Assembly: GCF_019218885.1 (NCBI RefSeq)
Contig: NZ_JAHUWT010000001.1
Coordinates: 806,001-870,000, forward strand
Direction of reading: 5' to 3'
DNA: 64,000 bases
From: Bordetella sp. BOR01
Lineage (GTDB): Bacteria; Pseudomonadota; Gammaproteobacteria; Burkholderiales; Burkholderiaceae_B
In this document: positions 17,254 to 26,661 of the stretch, in pieces
How positions within the stretch are numbered: position 1 is the first letter of the stretch
Layout: each line of letters begins with the position of its first letter
Notes under the pieces: generated by a model
What the model was told of the DNA's origin: nothing
Databases searched by the model: none
Seen by the model: only the letters and a program-made list of their open reading frames with translations
Translations under genes and position numbers: made by a program

Positions 17254-19827
17254 CTAGGGCGTGGCGATACGCTGCTTCAAGTGCGCCAATGCTTCTTCCA
17301 CCTGGTCCACCAGCACCAGGCACAGATCGCCGGGCGACAGGCGCGCCAATGCCGTATCGATGGCCAGGAACTCGCCGCGGATTTCTTCGATATGGCAGGC
17401 ACGTCGCGCGCTAGCCAGGCCCTGGCGCAACAAGGCCAGCACTTCGCCGTCGGCACGGCCGCGCTGGCACTGATCTTCATACAGCAGGACATCGTCGAAG
17501 GCATCGCCCAGGATCTCGGTCTGGCGACGCAGGTCTTCGTCGCGCCGGTCGCCCGCCCCGCTGATCACCACGCTGCGCCGCTGTGCGGGCAAGGCCTCGA
17601 CTGCCCGCACCAGTGCCAGGATGGCATCGGGATTATGGCCGTAGTCGGCAATGACCGTGGCGCCGCGGTAGTCGAACATATTGAAGCGGCCGGGCACGGT
17701 TTGCGCATCGTTGATGAAGCTGGCCAGCCCCTGGCGGATCGTCGGCCAGTCGATACCCAGCGACCAGGCCGCCGCGATGGCGGCCATGGCGTTGTCGACC
17801 TGGAAGGCAACGGCACCGCCGTGTGTCAGGGGGATATCGGCCAGTGCGATACTGACTGCCGTGTCGCCTTGCACGGCCACGATAGCCTCGCCGTCGCGAT
17901 AGACCACGCGATGGCCCTGTGCGCGATGCGTACCGATGAGCGGATGCGCGGGGTCGCCGGAAAAGAACGCCACCGCGCCGGGGCAGGCCGATGCCATGTC
18001 GGCCACGATGGGGTCGGTGGCATTGAGTACCGCGGTGCCGCCGGCGTGCACGTACTGCACGATGACGCGCTTGACCACGGCCAGGTCTTCCACCGTGCTG
18101 ATATAGCCCAGGCCCAGGTGGTCGCCCATGCCCAGGTTGGTGACGATAGCCACGTCGCAGCGGTCGAAAGCCAGGCCTTCGCGCAGGACGCCGCCACGCG
18201 CGGTTTCGAACACGGCCGCGTCCACGCCGGGATGGGCCAGGACGCGGCGGGCGCTGCGCGGTCCGCTGCAATCGCCGGTATCGATGCATTGCGCGCCGAT
18301 GTAGACCCCGTCGGAATTCGTCATGCCGACCCGCTTGCCGGCACTGGCCAGCAGATGCGCGACCAGCCGCACCGTCGTGGTCTTGCCGTTGGTGCCGGCG
18401 ACGGCCACCACCGGAATGCGGCCATCGTCTCCGTCGGCGTACATGCTGGAGACAATGGCTTCGCCCACGGCGCGGCCCTTGCCGAACGACGGGCTCAGGT
18501 GCATGCGCAGCCCCGGCGCCGCATTGACTTCCACCACGCCGCCGTGCTGGTCTTCCAGGGGCAGGTGCACGGTCTCGGCCACTACGTCCACGCCGCAGAT
18601 GTCCAGGCCCACCATGCGCGCCGCGGTGACGGCGCGCGCGGCCATCTCGGGGTGCACCTCGTCGGTGACGTCGGTGGCCGATCCGCCGGTGCTCAGGTTG
18701 GCGTTGTGGCGCAGCGCCACCAGGGCACCCACCGGAGGCACCGAATCGGCGTCGTAGCCTTGTTTTTTCAGGGTTGCCACGGCGATATCGTCAAAACGGA
18801 TCTTGGTCAGCGAGGTGGCGTGGCCATCGCCGCGCAGCGGGTCGGCATTGACTTGCTCGACCAGTTCGCGAATGGTGTGCAGCCCGTCGCCCGCGACTTG
18901 CGGCGGATCGCGGCGCGCCGCCGCCACCAGGCTGCTGCCCACCACCAGCAGGCGGAAATCGTGGCCGGGAATATAACGTTCGACGATGACTTCGCTGCTG
19001 ATCTCGGCCGCGGCCTGGTAGGCGGCCATCACTTGCTCGCGCGTCTCGACGTTGACCGCCACGCCGCGTCCCTGGCTGCCGTCGCGCGGCTTGACCACCA
19101 CCGGCCCGCCCAGCGCCCGGGCGGTGTCCCAGGCAGCCTGCGCGTCCGACACCGAGTTGCCCAGCGGTACCGGTACGCCGGCCGCATCCAGCAGCATCTT
19201 GGTCAAGTCCTTGTCTTGCGCGATGGATTCGGCGATGGCGCTGGTGGCGTCGGTCTCGGCCGCCTGGATACGGCGCTGGCGGCTGCCCCAGCCGAATTGC
19301 ACCATGCTGCCGTGAGTCAGCCGGCGGAACGGAATATTGCGGGCCAGGGCCGCATTGACAATAGAACCCGTGCTCGGGCCCAGGCGCAGGTCTTCGTCGA
19401 GTTCGCGCAGGCGTGCCAGGGCGTCGGCCAGGCCGAAGGGCGTGTCGGCCAAGGCAGCATCCAGCACTTGCGCGGCCAGCGTCACGGCCAGCCGGCCGAC
19501 CGCCTCTTCACTGTATTCCACCACCACCTGGAACACCCCGGGCTCGATGGTGGCGGCCGTACGGCCGAAGGCCACCGGGCAACCGGCGTGCGCCTGCAGC
19601 GCCAATGCGGCGGCCTGCAGCACGTGCGCGATCGACAGGGCCTCTTGTTGCCCGTCGGGCCGCAGGCGGCCGATCTGGGGAAAACGCGCGCGCAGCCTGG
19701 CTTCGAATTCGGGCAGGTGCTCGTCGATGGCACATTCGGCGTCGTGGCAGGTGACGATGGCTTCGATCGCGGTATTGCGGCTCCATAGATTGGGGCCGCG
19801 CAGCGCTCGGATACGGGAAACTTCCAT
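17254..19827 (-). CDS. cphA: Cyanophycin synthetase CphA
   Basis: This 857-residue enzyme starts at MEVSRIRALRGPNLW (19827). It has the three-part layout of CphA: N-terminal domain (1-165), ATP-grasp domain (about 200-455: VVVKPRDGSQGRGV 243-256, EVNAAPGLRMH 433-443), and a Mur-ligase-like domain with P-loop GTNGKT (478-483), ETARGGVLREGL (541-552) and ADYGHNPDA (727-735). CphA adds Asp then Arg to grow cyanophycin. Its N-domain lacks the His/Glu-rich motif seen in its neighbour cphA', while its Mur-ligase motifs are canonical. It lies 22 bases after cphA' in the same operon. Confidence 0.93.
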   Translation of the reverse strand: MEVSRIRALRGPNLWSRNTAIEAIVTCHDAECAIDEHLPEFEARLRARFPQIGRLRPDGQQEALSIAHVLQAAALALQAHAGCPVAFGRTAATIEPGVFQVVVEYSEEAVGRLAVTLAAQVLDAALADTPFGLADALARLRELDEDLRLGPSTGSIVNAALARNIPFRRLTHGSMVQFGWGSRQRRIQAAETDATSAIAESIAQDKDLTKMLLDAAGVPVPLGNSVSDAQAAWDTARALGGPVVVKPRDGSQGRGVAVNVETREQVMAAYQAAAEISSEVIVERYIPGHDFRLLVVGSSLVAAARRDPPQVAGDGLHTIRELVEQVNADPLRGDGHATSLTKIRFDDIAVATLKKQGYDADSVPPVGALVALRHNANLSTGGSATDVTDEVHPEMAARAVTAARMVGLDICGVDVVAETVHLPLEDQHGGVVEVNAAPGLRMHLSPSFGKGRAVGEAIVSSMYADGDDGRIPVVAVAGTNGKTTTVRLVAHLLASAGKRVGMTNSDGVYIGAQCIDTGDCSGPRSARRVLAHPGVDAAVFETARGGVLREGLAFDRCDVAIVTNLGMGDHLGLGYISTVEDLAVVKRVIVQYVHAGGTAVLNATDPIVADMASACPGAVAFFSGDPAHPLIGTHRAQGHRVVYRDGEAIVAVQGDTAVSIALADIPLTHGGAVAFQVDNAMAAIAAAWSLGIDWPTIRQGLASFINDAQTVPGRFNMFDYRGATVIADYGHNPDAILALVRAVEALPAQRRSVVISGAGDRRDEDLRRQTEILGDAFDDVLLYEDQCQRGRADGEVLALLRQGLASARRACHIEEIRGEFLAIDTALARLSPGDLCLVLVDQVEEALAHLKQRIATP

Positions 19828-19849
19828 GGGCAATATTCCTGGCCTGGTT

Positions 19850-22462
19850 TTATTGTTGGATCCAGCGGCGTACACGATCGATGGTGGGGCCGGAATAGGC
19901 TTCGTCCGATTGCAGCAGCACGAAATCGCCCGCCCCGATGTGGTCGAGCACCATGTCGATGGCCTGGGCGTGATCGGGCTCGTCGTGCACGGCAACCGGC
20001 CGCGCACCTTGTTCCAGGCCCTGGCGCAGCAGCGCGCGGGCCTGCCCGGCCGGGCGCTTGCTGGTGACGGTGGAATCGTCGTACAGCACGACCCGATCGA
20101 AGGCGCTGGCCAGCAGGCGGCCCTGGTCGATCAGGTCGGCGTCGCGGCGGTCGGCCCCGGCTGCGTACACGGCGCAGCGGCGGGCGGCCGGAAAGCGCGA
20201 CGCGGCATCCAGCAGCGCCTGCAATGCCGAGGCGTTGTGCACGTCATCGACCACGACCGTGGCGCCGGCACGCTCGAACAGTGTGAATTGCCACGGCGCG
20301 TCGGCCTGGTCGATATCGAAGGCCTCGATGCCGGCACGGATGATGGCATCCGCGATGCCCAATGCCCAGGCGGTGCCCACGGCCGCCAGCACGTTCTCGA
20401 CCTGGAACCCGACCCGCCCGCCGTGCGTGAGCGGTATGGCGGCAATGTCGGCCAGCGCGATCTCGTTGCCGCCTTCGGCCAGCACGATCGAGCCGCCGCG
20501 CAGGAAGACTGCCCGCTTGCCCTGGGCAAGCTGCTCGACGATGGCGGGCAGGGACGAATCGGTGCCGAAGTACAGCACGTCGCCGTCGCACAGCGATGCC
20601 ATGCCGGCCACGCGCGGATCGCGCGCGTTCAGCACCGCCACGCCGCCAGGCAGCACGACATCTACCTGGGTGCGCAATATGTCGACCAGGCGGTCGGTGT
20701 CCTGGATGTCGAAGTCGCCCAGGTGGTCGCCCTGGTCGATGTTGGTGACCACGCCCACCTGGCAGCGGTCGTACGGCAGGCCCTGGCCCAGGATCACCGC
20801 GCTGTCGTTCTCGATGACAGCCGCGTCGACGCTGCGGTTCATCAGCAGCCGCCGGCCGCCGGCCCAATCGGCGCAGTCGCCCGCCTGCACCTGCCGCGAG
20901 CCCAGGTACAGGCCTTCGCTGCATGCCAGGCCCGCATGGCGGCCGGACAGCGCCAGCAGGCGCGCCACCAGGCGTGCCACCACGGTCTTGCCGTTGGTAC
21001 CGGTGATGCCCACCACCGGGATGCGGCCATCGTCGCCAGCGGGAAACAGATGGTCGACAATCGCGCGGCCCACCGGCCGCGGCGGGCCGTTGGCCGGTTT
21101 CAGGTGCATCAACAGGCCAGGGCCGGCATTTACTTCCACGATGGCGCCGCGCTGCGTATCCAGGGGCCGCGAGATATCTTCAGCCACCAGGTCCACGCCC
21201 GCCACGTCCAGGCCCACGACCTGCGCCGCCAGCACCACCGTGGCGGCCGTTCCGGGATGCACCCGGTCGGTGACGTCGAAGGCCACATTGCCGCTGCGCT
21301 GGATCAGCACGCGCCGTCCGGCCGCGGGCACGCTGTCGGCCGACAGCGACTGGCGCGCCAGTTCCAGGCGTGCCGCCGAATCCAGGCGCACAGTGTTCAG
21401 GGGATGGTTCTCGGTACGGCCGCGGCGCGGGTCGCTGTTGATCTGCAGGTCGATCAGGGCGGATACGGTGCCCTGGCCGTCGCCGGTGATCCAGGCCGGC
21501 TCGCCGGCGGCCGCGGCAACCAGGCGATCTCCCACCACCAGCAGGCGGTGTTCGTTGCCGGGCACGAAGCGTTCCACCAGCACGCCGCTGCCTTCGTCCA
21601 CCGCTACGGCATAAGCCGACAGCACATCGGCCCGGCTGGCCAGGTTGGTGAACACGCCGCGCCCGTGATTGCCGTCGCAGGGCTTGACCACCACGGGCAA
21701 GCCGATGTCTTGCGCGGCTTTCCAGGCGTCTTCGGGGCTGTCGACCCGGCGCCCCTCGGGCACCGGCACGCCACAGTCCGACAGCAGCATCTTGGTCAGG
21801 TCTTTGTCGCGCGAGATGCCTTCGGCGATGGCGCTGGTGCGGTCGGTCTCGGCCGTCCAGATGCGCCGCTGCCGCGCGCCGTACCCGAACTGCACCAAAT
21901 TGCCTTCGAACAGCCGGATGCATGGAATATCGCGGTCGTCGGCGGCATCGACGATGCACGCCGTGCTGGGCCCCAGGCAGTGGGCATCGGCCAGGTCGCG
22001 CAACCGGCCGACGGCCTGCGTCACATCGAACGGCCGGTCTTCGATGGCCGCCATGACCAGGTCGCGCGCTTCCTCCAGCGCGGCGCGGGTCACTTGCTCC
22101 TGCCAGGCGCGCACCACCACTTTGTAGACGCCGCGTGTCGAGGTTTCGCGCGCCTTGCCGAAACCGCCGGGCAGGCCGGCCAGGGTCTGCAATTCCAGCG
22201 TCACGTGTTCCAGGATATGGCCGGGCCAGGTGCCTTCGCGCAGGCGCTGCAGGAATCCGCCGCGCACGCCGGGGCTGCAGCGGTGCTCGATCAGGCCGGG
22301 CAGCCAGGTGGAAAGCCGCTCGTAGAACCCCGGAATGGTGTTCGACGGGCAGTCTTCCAGGGCGCCGATATCGACCCAGGCTTCAAGTACCGGGCGGTAA
22401 GTCCAAATGTTCGGGCCGCGCAAAGCCACGACATCGAGAAATTCAATGTCTTTGTCTTTCAT
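19850..22462 (-). CDS. cphA': Cyanophycin synthetase paralogue CphA'
   Basis: The 870-residue protein has the same architecture as CphA. The N-domain carries the canonical GHILEHVTLELQTLAG (81-96) that is missing from the neighbour. ATP-grasp is canonical at VVVKPCDGNHGRGV (257-270). The Mur-ligase P-loop GTNGKT (488-493) is kept, but later motifs are altered: IENDSAVILGQGL replaces the ETARGGxLRxGL of CphA, and VVDDVHNASALQ replaces ADYGHNPDA. It may act together with CphA rather than alone. No strong ribosome-binding site is visible at the ATG (22462). It is divergent from the exporter gene. Confidence 0.9.
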   Translation of the reverse strand: MKDKDIEFLDVVALRGPNIWTYRPVLEAWVDIGALEDCPSNTIPGFYERLSTWLPGLIEHRCSPGVRGGFLQRLREGTWPGHILEHVTLELQTLAGLPGGFGKARETSTRGVYKVVVRAWQEQVTRAALEEARDLVMAAIEDRPFDVTQAVGRLRDLADAHCLGPSTACIVDAADDRDIPCIRLFEGNLVQFGYGARQRRIWTAETDRTSAIAEGISRDKDLTKMLLSDCGVPVPEGRRVDSPEDAWKAAQDIGLPVVVKPCDGNHGRGVFTNLASRADVLSAYAVAVDEGSGVLVERFVPGNEHRLLVVGDRLVAAAAGEPAWITGDGQGTVSALIDLQINSDPRRGRTENHPLNTVRLDSAARLELARQSLSADSVPAAGRRVLIQRSGNVAFDVTDRVHPGTAATVVLAAQVVGLDVAGVDLVAEDISRPLDTQRGAIVEVNAGPGLLMHLKPANGPPRPVGRAIVDHLFPAGDDGRIPVVGITGTNGKTVVARLVARLLALSGRHAGLACSEGLYLGSRQVQAGDCADWAGGRRLLMNRSVDAAVIENDSAVILGQGLPYDRCQVGVVTNIDQGDHLGDFDIQDTDRLVDILRTQVDVVLPGGVAVLNARDPRVAGMASLCDGDVLYFGTDSSLPAIVEQLAQGKRAVFLRGGSIVLAEGGNEIALADIAAIPLTHGGRVGFQVENVLAAVGTAWALGIADAIIRAGIEAFDIDQADAPWQFTLFERAGATVVVDDVHNASALQALLDAASRFPAARRCAVYAAGADRRDADLIDQGRLLASAFDRVVLYDDSTVTSKRPAGQARALLRQGLEQGARPVAVHDEPDHAQAIDMVLDHIGAGDFVLLQSDEAYSGPTIDRVRRWIQQ

Positions 22463-22689
22463 GTTTTAGTTGGAGTAGGCGCGTCGGCAGACAGGGGGCC
22501 CCGGATGAGTGGACGGGGATGTCGGGCAGGAAGCGAAGCCGATGCGTGGGGCGGGGTGGGTTCCTAGATGGAAAATGGCGTAACCGGCTGCTACTATACG
22601 CCGCCTTTACGCGCCGATAAACTCGCGCTGTTGTAAGGAGGGGACACGTTCGGCCAGGCCGACAACGCGGCCATGGCGGATCGCCATCC

Positions 22690-24969
22690 ATGAACAAGAA
22701 GCAGCTTCTTTCCGGCAGTTCCGGGCAGGCGCCGTCCGCCCTGCACGACGCGATGCAATCCCGCCTTGCGCCGGGCGAAGCCGTGCTGGCCTGGCTCGAG
22801 ACCGACCTGGACGCGCACCTGGCCTTCCGGCCCGGGCTGGTGGCCCTGACCGACCGACGCCTGCTGGCGCGCTCGCCCGACGACGGACTATGGCATGACT
22901 GGGCCTGCGCGCCCGGGCTGCGCCTGGGCCAGCACGACCATGCGGGCGCCGCTACCCTGGAATTGCACGATGGGCCGGTTCGCCTGGCCGCCTGGCGCTA
23001 TACCCTGGCCCGCAACCCGGCCGCGCTGCGCCTGCTGGCCAGGTTCGACGCCCTGCAGGCCGGCCTGCAGGCCGACGCGCCGGCTTGCCTCGCCTGCCAT
23101 TTGCCGCTGCCGGCAGGGCAGGCGCAATGTCCCGCCTGCACCCGGATGCAGGCGGGGCCCTCTTCGACCTGGGCGCTGCTGCGCTTGTGGCGTTTCGCCC
23201 GGCCGTACCGCGCCACGCTGCTGGTCGGATTCGTGCTGACCCTGCTGGCCACCGCGGCCACGCTGGTGCCGCCGTACCTGACCATGCCGCTGATGGACAA
23301 CGTGCTGATCCCGTTCCAGAACGGCACACCCATCGATTACAAGCTGGTGCGCCTGTATCTGGGCGGCCTGCTGGCCTCGGCGGCGGTGGCCTGGGGGCTG
23401 GGCTGGGCGCGCACGTATATCCTGGCCCGGGTCAGCGAGCGCATCGGCGCAGACCTGCGCACCTCGACATATGAGCACCTGCAGCAGCTATCGCTGCAAT
23501 ACTTCGGCGGCAAGCGCACCGGCGACCTGATGTCGCGCATCGGCAGCGAAACCGACCGCATCTGCATCTTCCTGTCGCTGCACTTGCTCGACTTCGCCAC
23601 CGATGTGCTGATGATCGCCATGACGGCGGCTATCCTGGTGTCCATCAACCCGTGGCTGGCGCTGGTAACGCTGGCGCCGCTGCCGTTCATCGTATGGATG
23701 ATCCACGCAGTGCGCGATCGCCTGCGCCATGGTTTCGAAAAAGTCGATCGCATCTGGGCCGAGATCACCAACGTGCTGGCCGACACGATACCCGGTATAC
23801 GCGTGGTGAAGGCCTTCGCGCAGGAAAAGCGCGAGGTGCAGCGATTCCGGGCCGCCAACAACCGCAACCTGGAAGTGAACGACCGCGTCAACAGCCTGTG
23901 GTCGCTGTTTTCGCCCACGGTGACCCTGTTGACCGAAATAGGCTTGCTGGTGGTATGGGTGTTCGGCATCTGGCAAGTGGCCAACAAGCAGATCACGGTA
24001 GGCGTGCTGGCGGCCTTCCTGGCCTACATCGGCCGGTTCTACACGCGGCTGGATTCCATGAGCCGCATCGTGTCGGTAACGCAGAAAGCGGCCGCCGGCG
24101 CCAAGCGCATTTTCGATATTCTCGATCACGTCTCCAGCGTGCCCGAGCCCCAGGCGCCGACGCGGCTGGATCGCGTGGCCGGCGGCATCGAGCTGCGCAA
24201 CGTGGGCTTTCGTTATGGCAACCGTTCGGTCATGAGCGGGCTGGACCTGGCCATCGCGCCCGGCGAAATGATCGGGCTGGTGGGCCACAGCGGCTCGGGC
24301 AAGAGCACGCTGATCAACTTGATCTGCCGGTTCTACGACGTGTCCGAAGGCGCCATCCTGGTCGACGGCGTCGATATCCGCGCGCTGCGCATCGCCGACT
24401 ATCGCCGCAACATCGGCCTGGTGCTGCAAGAACCGTTCCTGTTCTTTGGCACCATCGCCGAGAACATTGCCTATGGCAAGCCGCAGGCCACGCGTGCCGA
24501 GATCGTGGCCGCGGCGCGTGCGGCCCATGCCCATGAATTCATATTGCGCCTGGCGCATGGCTACGATTCGCTGGTGGGGGAACGCGGCCAGGCCCTGTCG
24601 GGCGGCGAGCGCCAGCGCATCTCGATTGCACGCGCGCTGTTGATCGATCCGCGCATCCTGATCCTGGACGAGGCCACTTCATCGGTGGACACCACGACCG
24701 AAAAAGAAATCCAGAAGGCGCTGGACAACCTGGTGCGCGGGCGCACCACCATTGCCATCGCACACCGCCTGAGCACCCTGCGGCGCGCCGACCGGCTGGT
24801 CGTGCTGGACCGCGGCCGCGTGGTCGAGCAGGGCCGCCACGAGGCGCTGATGGCGCGCCAGGGCGCCTACTATCGCCTGTACCAGGCGCAGGCGCGCACC
24901 GGCGAGGCCGACCTGCGCGACGATGGCGACGATGATGACCATGACCACAACGATGCGCCCCGTGACTGA
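22690..24969 (+). CDS. ABC exporter with N-terminal PH-like and zinc-ribbon domain, cyanophycin-associated
   Basis: This 759-residue protein is a half-size ABC exporter with an extra N-terminal extension. Residues 20-125 look like a bacterial PH (YokE/bPH-like) domain (LAPGEAVLAWLETDLDA...LVALTDRRLL). Residues 133-150 hold a zinc ribbon: C133-x2-C136...C147-x2-C150. The transmembrane domain spans about 165-475. The nucleotide-binding domain has Walker A GHSGSGKST (532-540), Q-loop at 580, signature LSGGE (636-640), Walker B ILILDEA (656-662) and H692. The C-terminus is rich in Asp and His. It is divergent from cphA' and overlaps or abuts the DUF1854 gene. Substrate unknown. A strong AAGGAGGGG site lies 47 bases before the ATG, too far to serve it. 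Confidence 0.88.
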   Translation: MNKKQLLSGSSGQAPSALHDAMQSRLAPGEAVLAWLETDLDAHLAFRPGLVALTDRRLLARSPDDGLWHDWACAPGLRLGQHDHAGAATLELHDGPVRLAAWRYTLARNPAALRLLARFDALQAGLQADAPACLACHLPLPAGQAQCPACTRMQAGPSSTWALLRLWRFARPYRATLLVGFVLTLLATAATLVPPYLTMPLMDNVLIPFQNGTPIDYKLVRLYLGGLLASAAVAWGLGWARTYILARVSERIGADLRTSTYEHLQQLSLQYFGGKRTGDLMSRIGSETDRICIFLSLHLLDFATDVLMIAMTAAILVSINPWLALVTLAPLPFIVWMIHAVRDRLRHGFEKVDRIWAEITNVLADTIPGIRVVKAFAQEKREVQRFRAANNRNLEVNDRVNSLWSLFSPTVTLLTEIGLLVVWVFGIWQVANKQITVGVLAAFLAYIGRFYTRLDSMSRIVSVTQKAAAGAKRIFDILDHVSSVPEPQAPTRLDRVAGGIELRNVGFRYGNRSVMSGLDLAIAPGEMIGLVGHSGSGKSTLINLICRFYDVSEGAILVDGVDIRALRIADYRRNIGLVLQEPFLFFGTIAENIAYGKPQATRAEIVAAARAAHAHEFILRLAHGYDSLVGERGQALSGGERQRISIARALLIDPRILILDEATSSVDTTTEKEIQKALDNLVRGRTTIAIAHRLSTLRRADRLVVLDRGRVVEQGRHEALMARQGAYYRLYQAQARTGEADLRDDGDDDDHDHNDAPRD

Positions 24970-24988
24970 ACCTTCACGCGAACCCGCC

Positions 24989-25459
24989 ATGACATTTCCC
25001 GCCTTCAGCCTGTATCGCAATGCCCATGGCCGGCTGGTGTACGTGTCGCCCGACGGCCTGCTGCACGAAGGCGTGCAGGCGGTGCGGGCATTCCCGATCA
25101 GCGATCCCTCGCAGGGCGTGTCTATCGTCAGTGCCGAAGGCCATGAACTGGTCTGGCTCGATTCGATGGATACGCTGCCGCCGCAAATGCGCCAGCAAGT
25201 TGCAGAGGCGCTGGCCAGCCGTGAGTTCATGCCGGAAATCCAGCGCATCGAGGCCGTGTCGGCATTTGCCACGCCGTCGGTCTGGCAGGTGCTTACCGAC
25301 CGCGGGCCCACCGAGTTCACCTTGAAGGGCGAAGAAGATATCCGCCGGTTGGCCGGCCAGACGCTGCTGGTCTCCGACAGCCACGGCATCCATTACCTGC
25401 TGCGCGATGCGGCTGCGCTGGACAGGCACAGCCGCCGCCTGCTCGATCACTTCCTGTAG
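24989..25459 (+). CDS. DUF1854 family protein, cyanophycin-associated
   Basis: This 156-residue protein (MTFPAFSLYRNAHGRLVY...) matches the DUF1854 family, which repeatedly sits beside cyanophycin synthetases and this type of ABC exporter. I recognise the association from annotation practice; the biochemistry is unknown. Sequence features are a core with VSPDGLLHEGV, FPISDPSQGVSIVS, GHELVWLDSMD and FTLKGEEDIRRL. No signal peptide or membrane segment is seen. Start chosen at 24989, 20 bases after the exporter stop. ATGs at 24953 or earlier would overlap the exporter and remain possible. Confidence 0.85.
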   Translation: MTFPAFSLYRNAHGRLVYVSPDGLLHEGVQAVRAFPISDPSQGVSIVSAEGHELVWLDSMDTLPPQMRQQVAEALASREFMPEIQRIEAVSAFATPSVWQVLTDRGPTEFTLKGEEDIRRLAGQTLLVSDSHGIHYLLRDAAALDRHSRRLLDHFL

Positions 25460-25473
25460 GTGGCGAGCAGGCC

Positions 25474-26604
25474 CTAGCCGCGCCTGAACGGCGTATGGGT
25501 CTCGAGTTCGCCCAGGTAGCCGTCCACGGCTTGCGTTTCGCGTTCCAGGAAGTCTTCAATGGCCTCGGCAAAGCGCGTGTCGGCTATCCAGTGTGCCGAC
25601 CAGGTCGGCGTGGGCAAGAGGCCGCGCGCCATCTTGTGCTCGCCCTGGGCGCCGCCCTCGAAGCTGGCCAGGCCGTGCTGGATGCAGTAGTCGATCGATT
25701 GCAGATAGCAGGTCTCGAAATGCAGGCCCGGCACGAAATCCAGCGCGCCCCAGTAGCGGCCGTACAAGGTGTCGCCGCCCAGCATATTCAGCGCCGCCGC
25801 CATCGGTTGGCCGTCGCGCAGCGCCAGGATCAGCACCAGCGCATCCGGCAGGTCGCGATGCAGGCGCTGGAAGAATTCGCCGCTGAGATAAGGCGGGTTG
25901 CCATGCGAAAAATACGTATGCCGGTAGCAGCGGTAGAAGAACGCCAGCGCGTCGGCATCGATCTGTGCCCCGCGCAACCAGCGGTATTCGATGCCGGCGG
26001 CTTGCACTTTCTTGCGGTCCTGGCGGATCTTCTTGCGCTTGTCGTGATTCATCGCCGCCAGGAAGGCATCCAGGTTGGCATAGCCCGCATTGCACCAGTG
26101 GAATTGCACGCCCTCGCGCACCAGGTAGCCGGCCTGGCGCAACGCCGCCAGGTCCTGTTCGTCGGGAAACAGGATATGCAGCGATGACACTTTCAGCCGC
26201 TGTGCCAGCTCGATCAGGCCGCGCGCCAGTTCCAGGCGGTCATCGGGGTGGGCGGCCAGCAAGCGCGGCCCGCCCACGGGGGTGAAGGGCACGGCGGCCA
26301 GCAGCTTGGGGTAGTAGCGCAGGCCGTGGCGCTCGAAGGCGTCGGCCCAGGCATAGTCGAACACATACTCGCCGCGCGAATGCGCTTTCAGGTACAGCGG
26401 CACGGCGCCGGCCAACTTTCCATCGCGCCGCAGCACCAGGTAATACGGGGCCCAGCCGGTGTCCGGTACCGCGCAGCCGGTGTCGTGCAAGGCGGCCAGG
26501 AACTCGTGGCGCACGAAAGGCTGCGTACCCGCCAGCGCATTCCATTGGCGTGCGTCCACGCGGGACAACGAAGTTTCGATACCGAGACGGGCAGGGGGGC
26601 TCAT
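25474..26604 (-). CDS. FemAB/GNAT-like acyltransferase, DUF482 (peptidogalycan biosynthesis/recognition) family
   Basis: This 376-residue protein starts at MSPPARLGIE (26604). It has a DUF482-type GNAT/FemX-like architecture: the N-terminal half with VRHEFLAALHDTGCAVPDTGWAPYYLV and the C-terminal half with HWCNAGYANLDAFLAAMNHDKRKKIRQDR, FYRCYRHTYFSHGNPPYLSGEFF and SIDYCIQHGLASFEGGAQGEHK. Family members are predicted aminoacyl- or acyltransferases of peptidoglycan-related or other small substrates. It is convergent with DUF1854 (14 bases apart) and divergent from the DUF455 gene. Its role at the cyanophycin locus is unknown. Confidence 0.85.
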   Translation of the reverse strand: MSPPARLGIETSLSRVDARQWNALAGTQPFVRHEFLAALHDTGCAVPDTGWAPYYLVLRRDGKLAGAVPLYLKAHSRGEYVFDYAWADAFERHGLRYYPKLLAAVPFTPVGGPRLLAAHPDDRLELARGLIELAQRLKVSSLHILFPDEQDLAALRQAGYLVREGVQFHWCNAGYANLDAFLAAMNHDKRKKIRQDRKKVQAAGIEYRWLRGAQIDADALAFFYRCYRHTYFSHGNPPYLSGEFFQRLHRDLPDALVLILALRDGQPMAAALNMLGGDTLYGRYWGALDFVPGLHFETCYLQSIDYCIQHGLASFEGGAQGEHKMARGLLPTPTWSAHWIADTRFAEAIEDFLERETQAVDGYLGELETHTPFRRG

Positions 26605-26661
26605 GGCGCAATGATAAAGTCTAAGACTGTTTCCGCGCCGCTGGCGATCCGCCCCTTGTGC

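Noticed and set aside
17185-19788. 867-codon plus-strand frame opposite cphA
   Set aside because: Antisense to a canonical CphA; no domain pattern.
19337-22567. 1076-codon plus-strand frame opposite cphA'
   Set aside because: Antisense shadow of CphA' with no recognisable fold.
22635-22643. AAGGAGGGG as the ribosome-binding site of the ABC exporter
   Set aside because: It is 47 bases before the ATG, and no start codon in the right frame lies close to it.
26248-26661. Upstream extension of the DUF455 frame by 138 codons
   Set aside because: It overlaps the divergent FemAB-like gene and is not conserved in type; MTAAAF at 26662 is the natural start.
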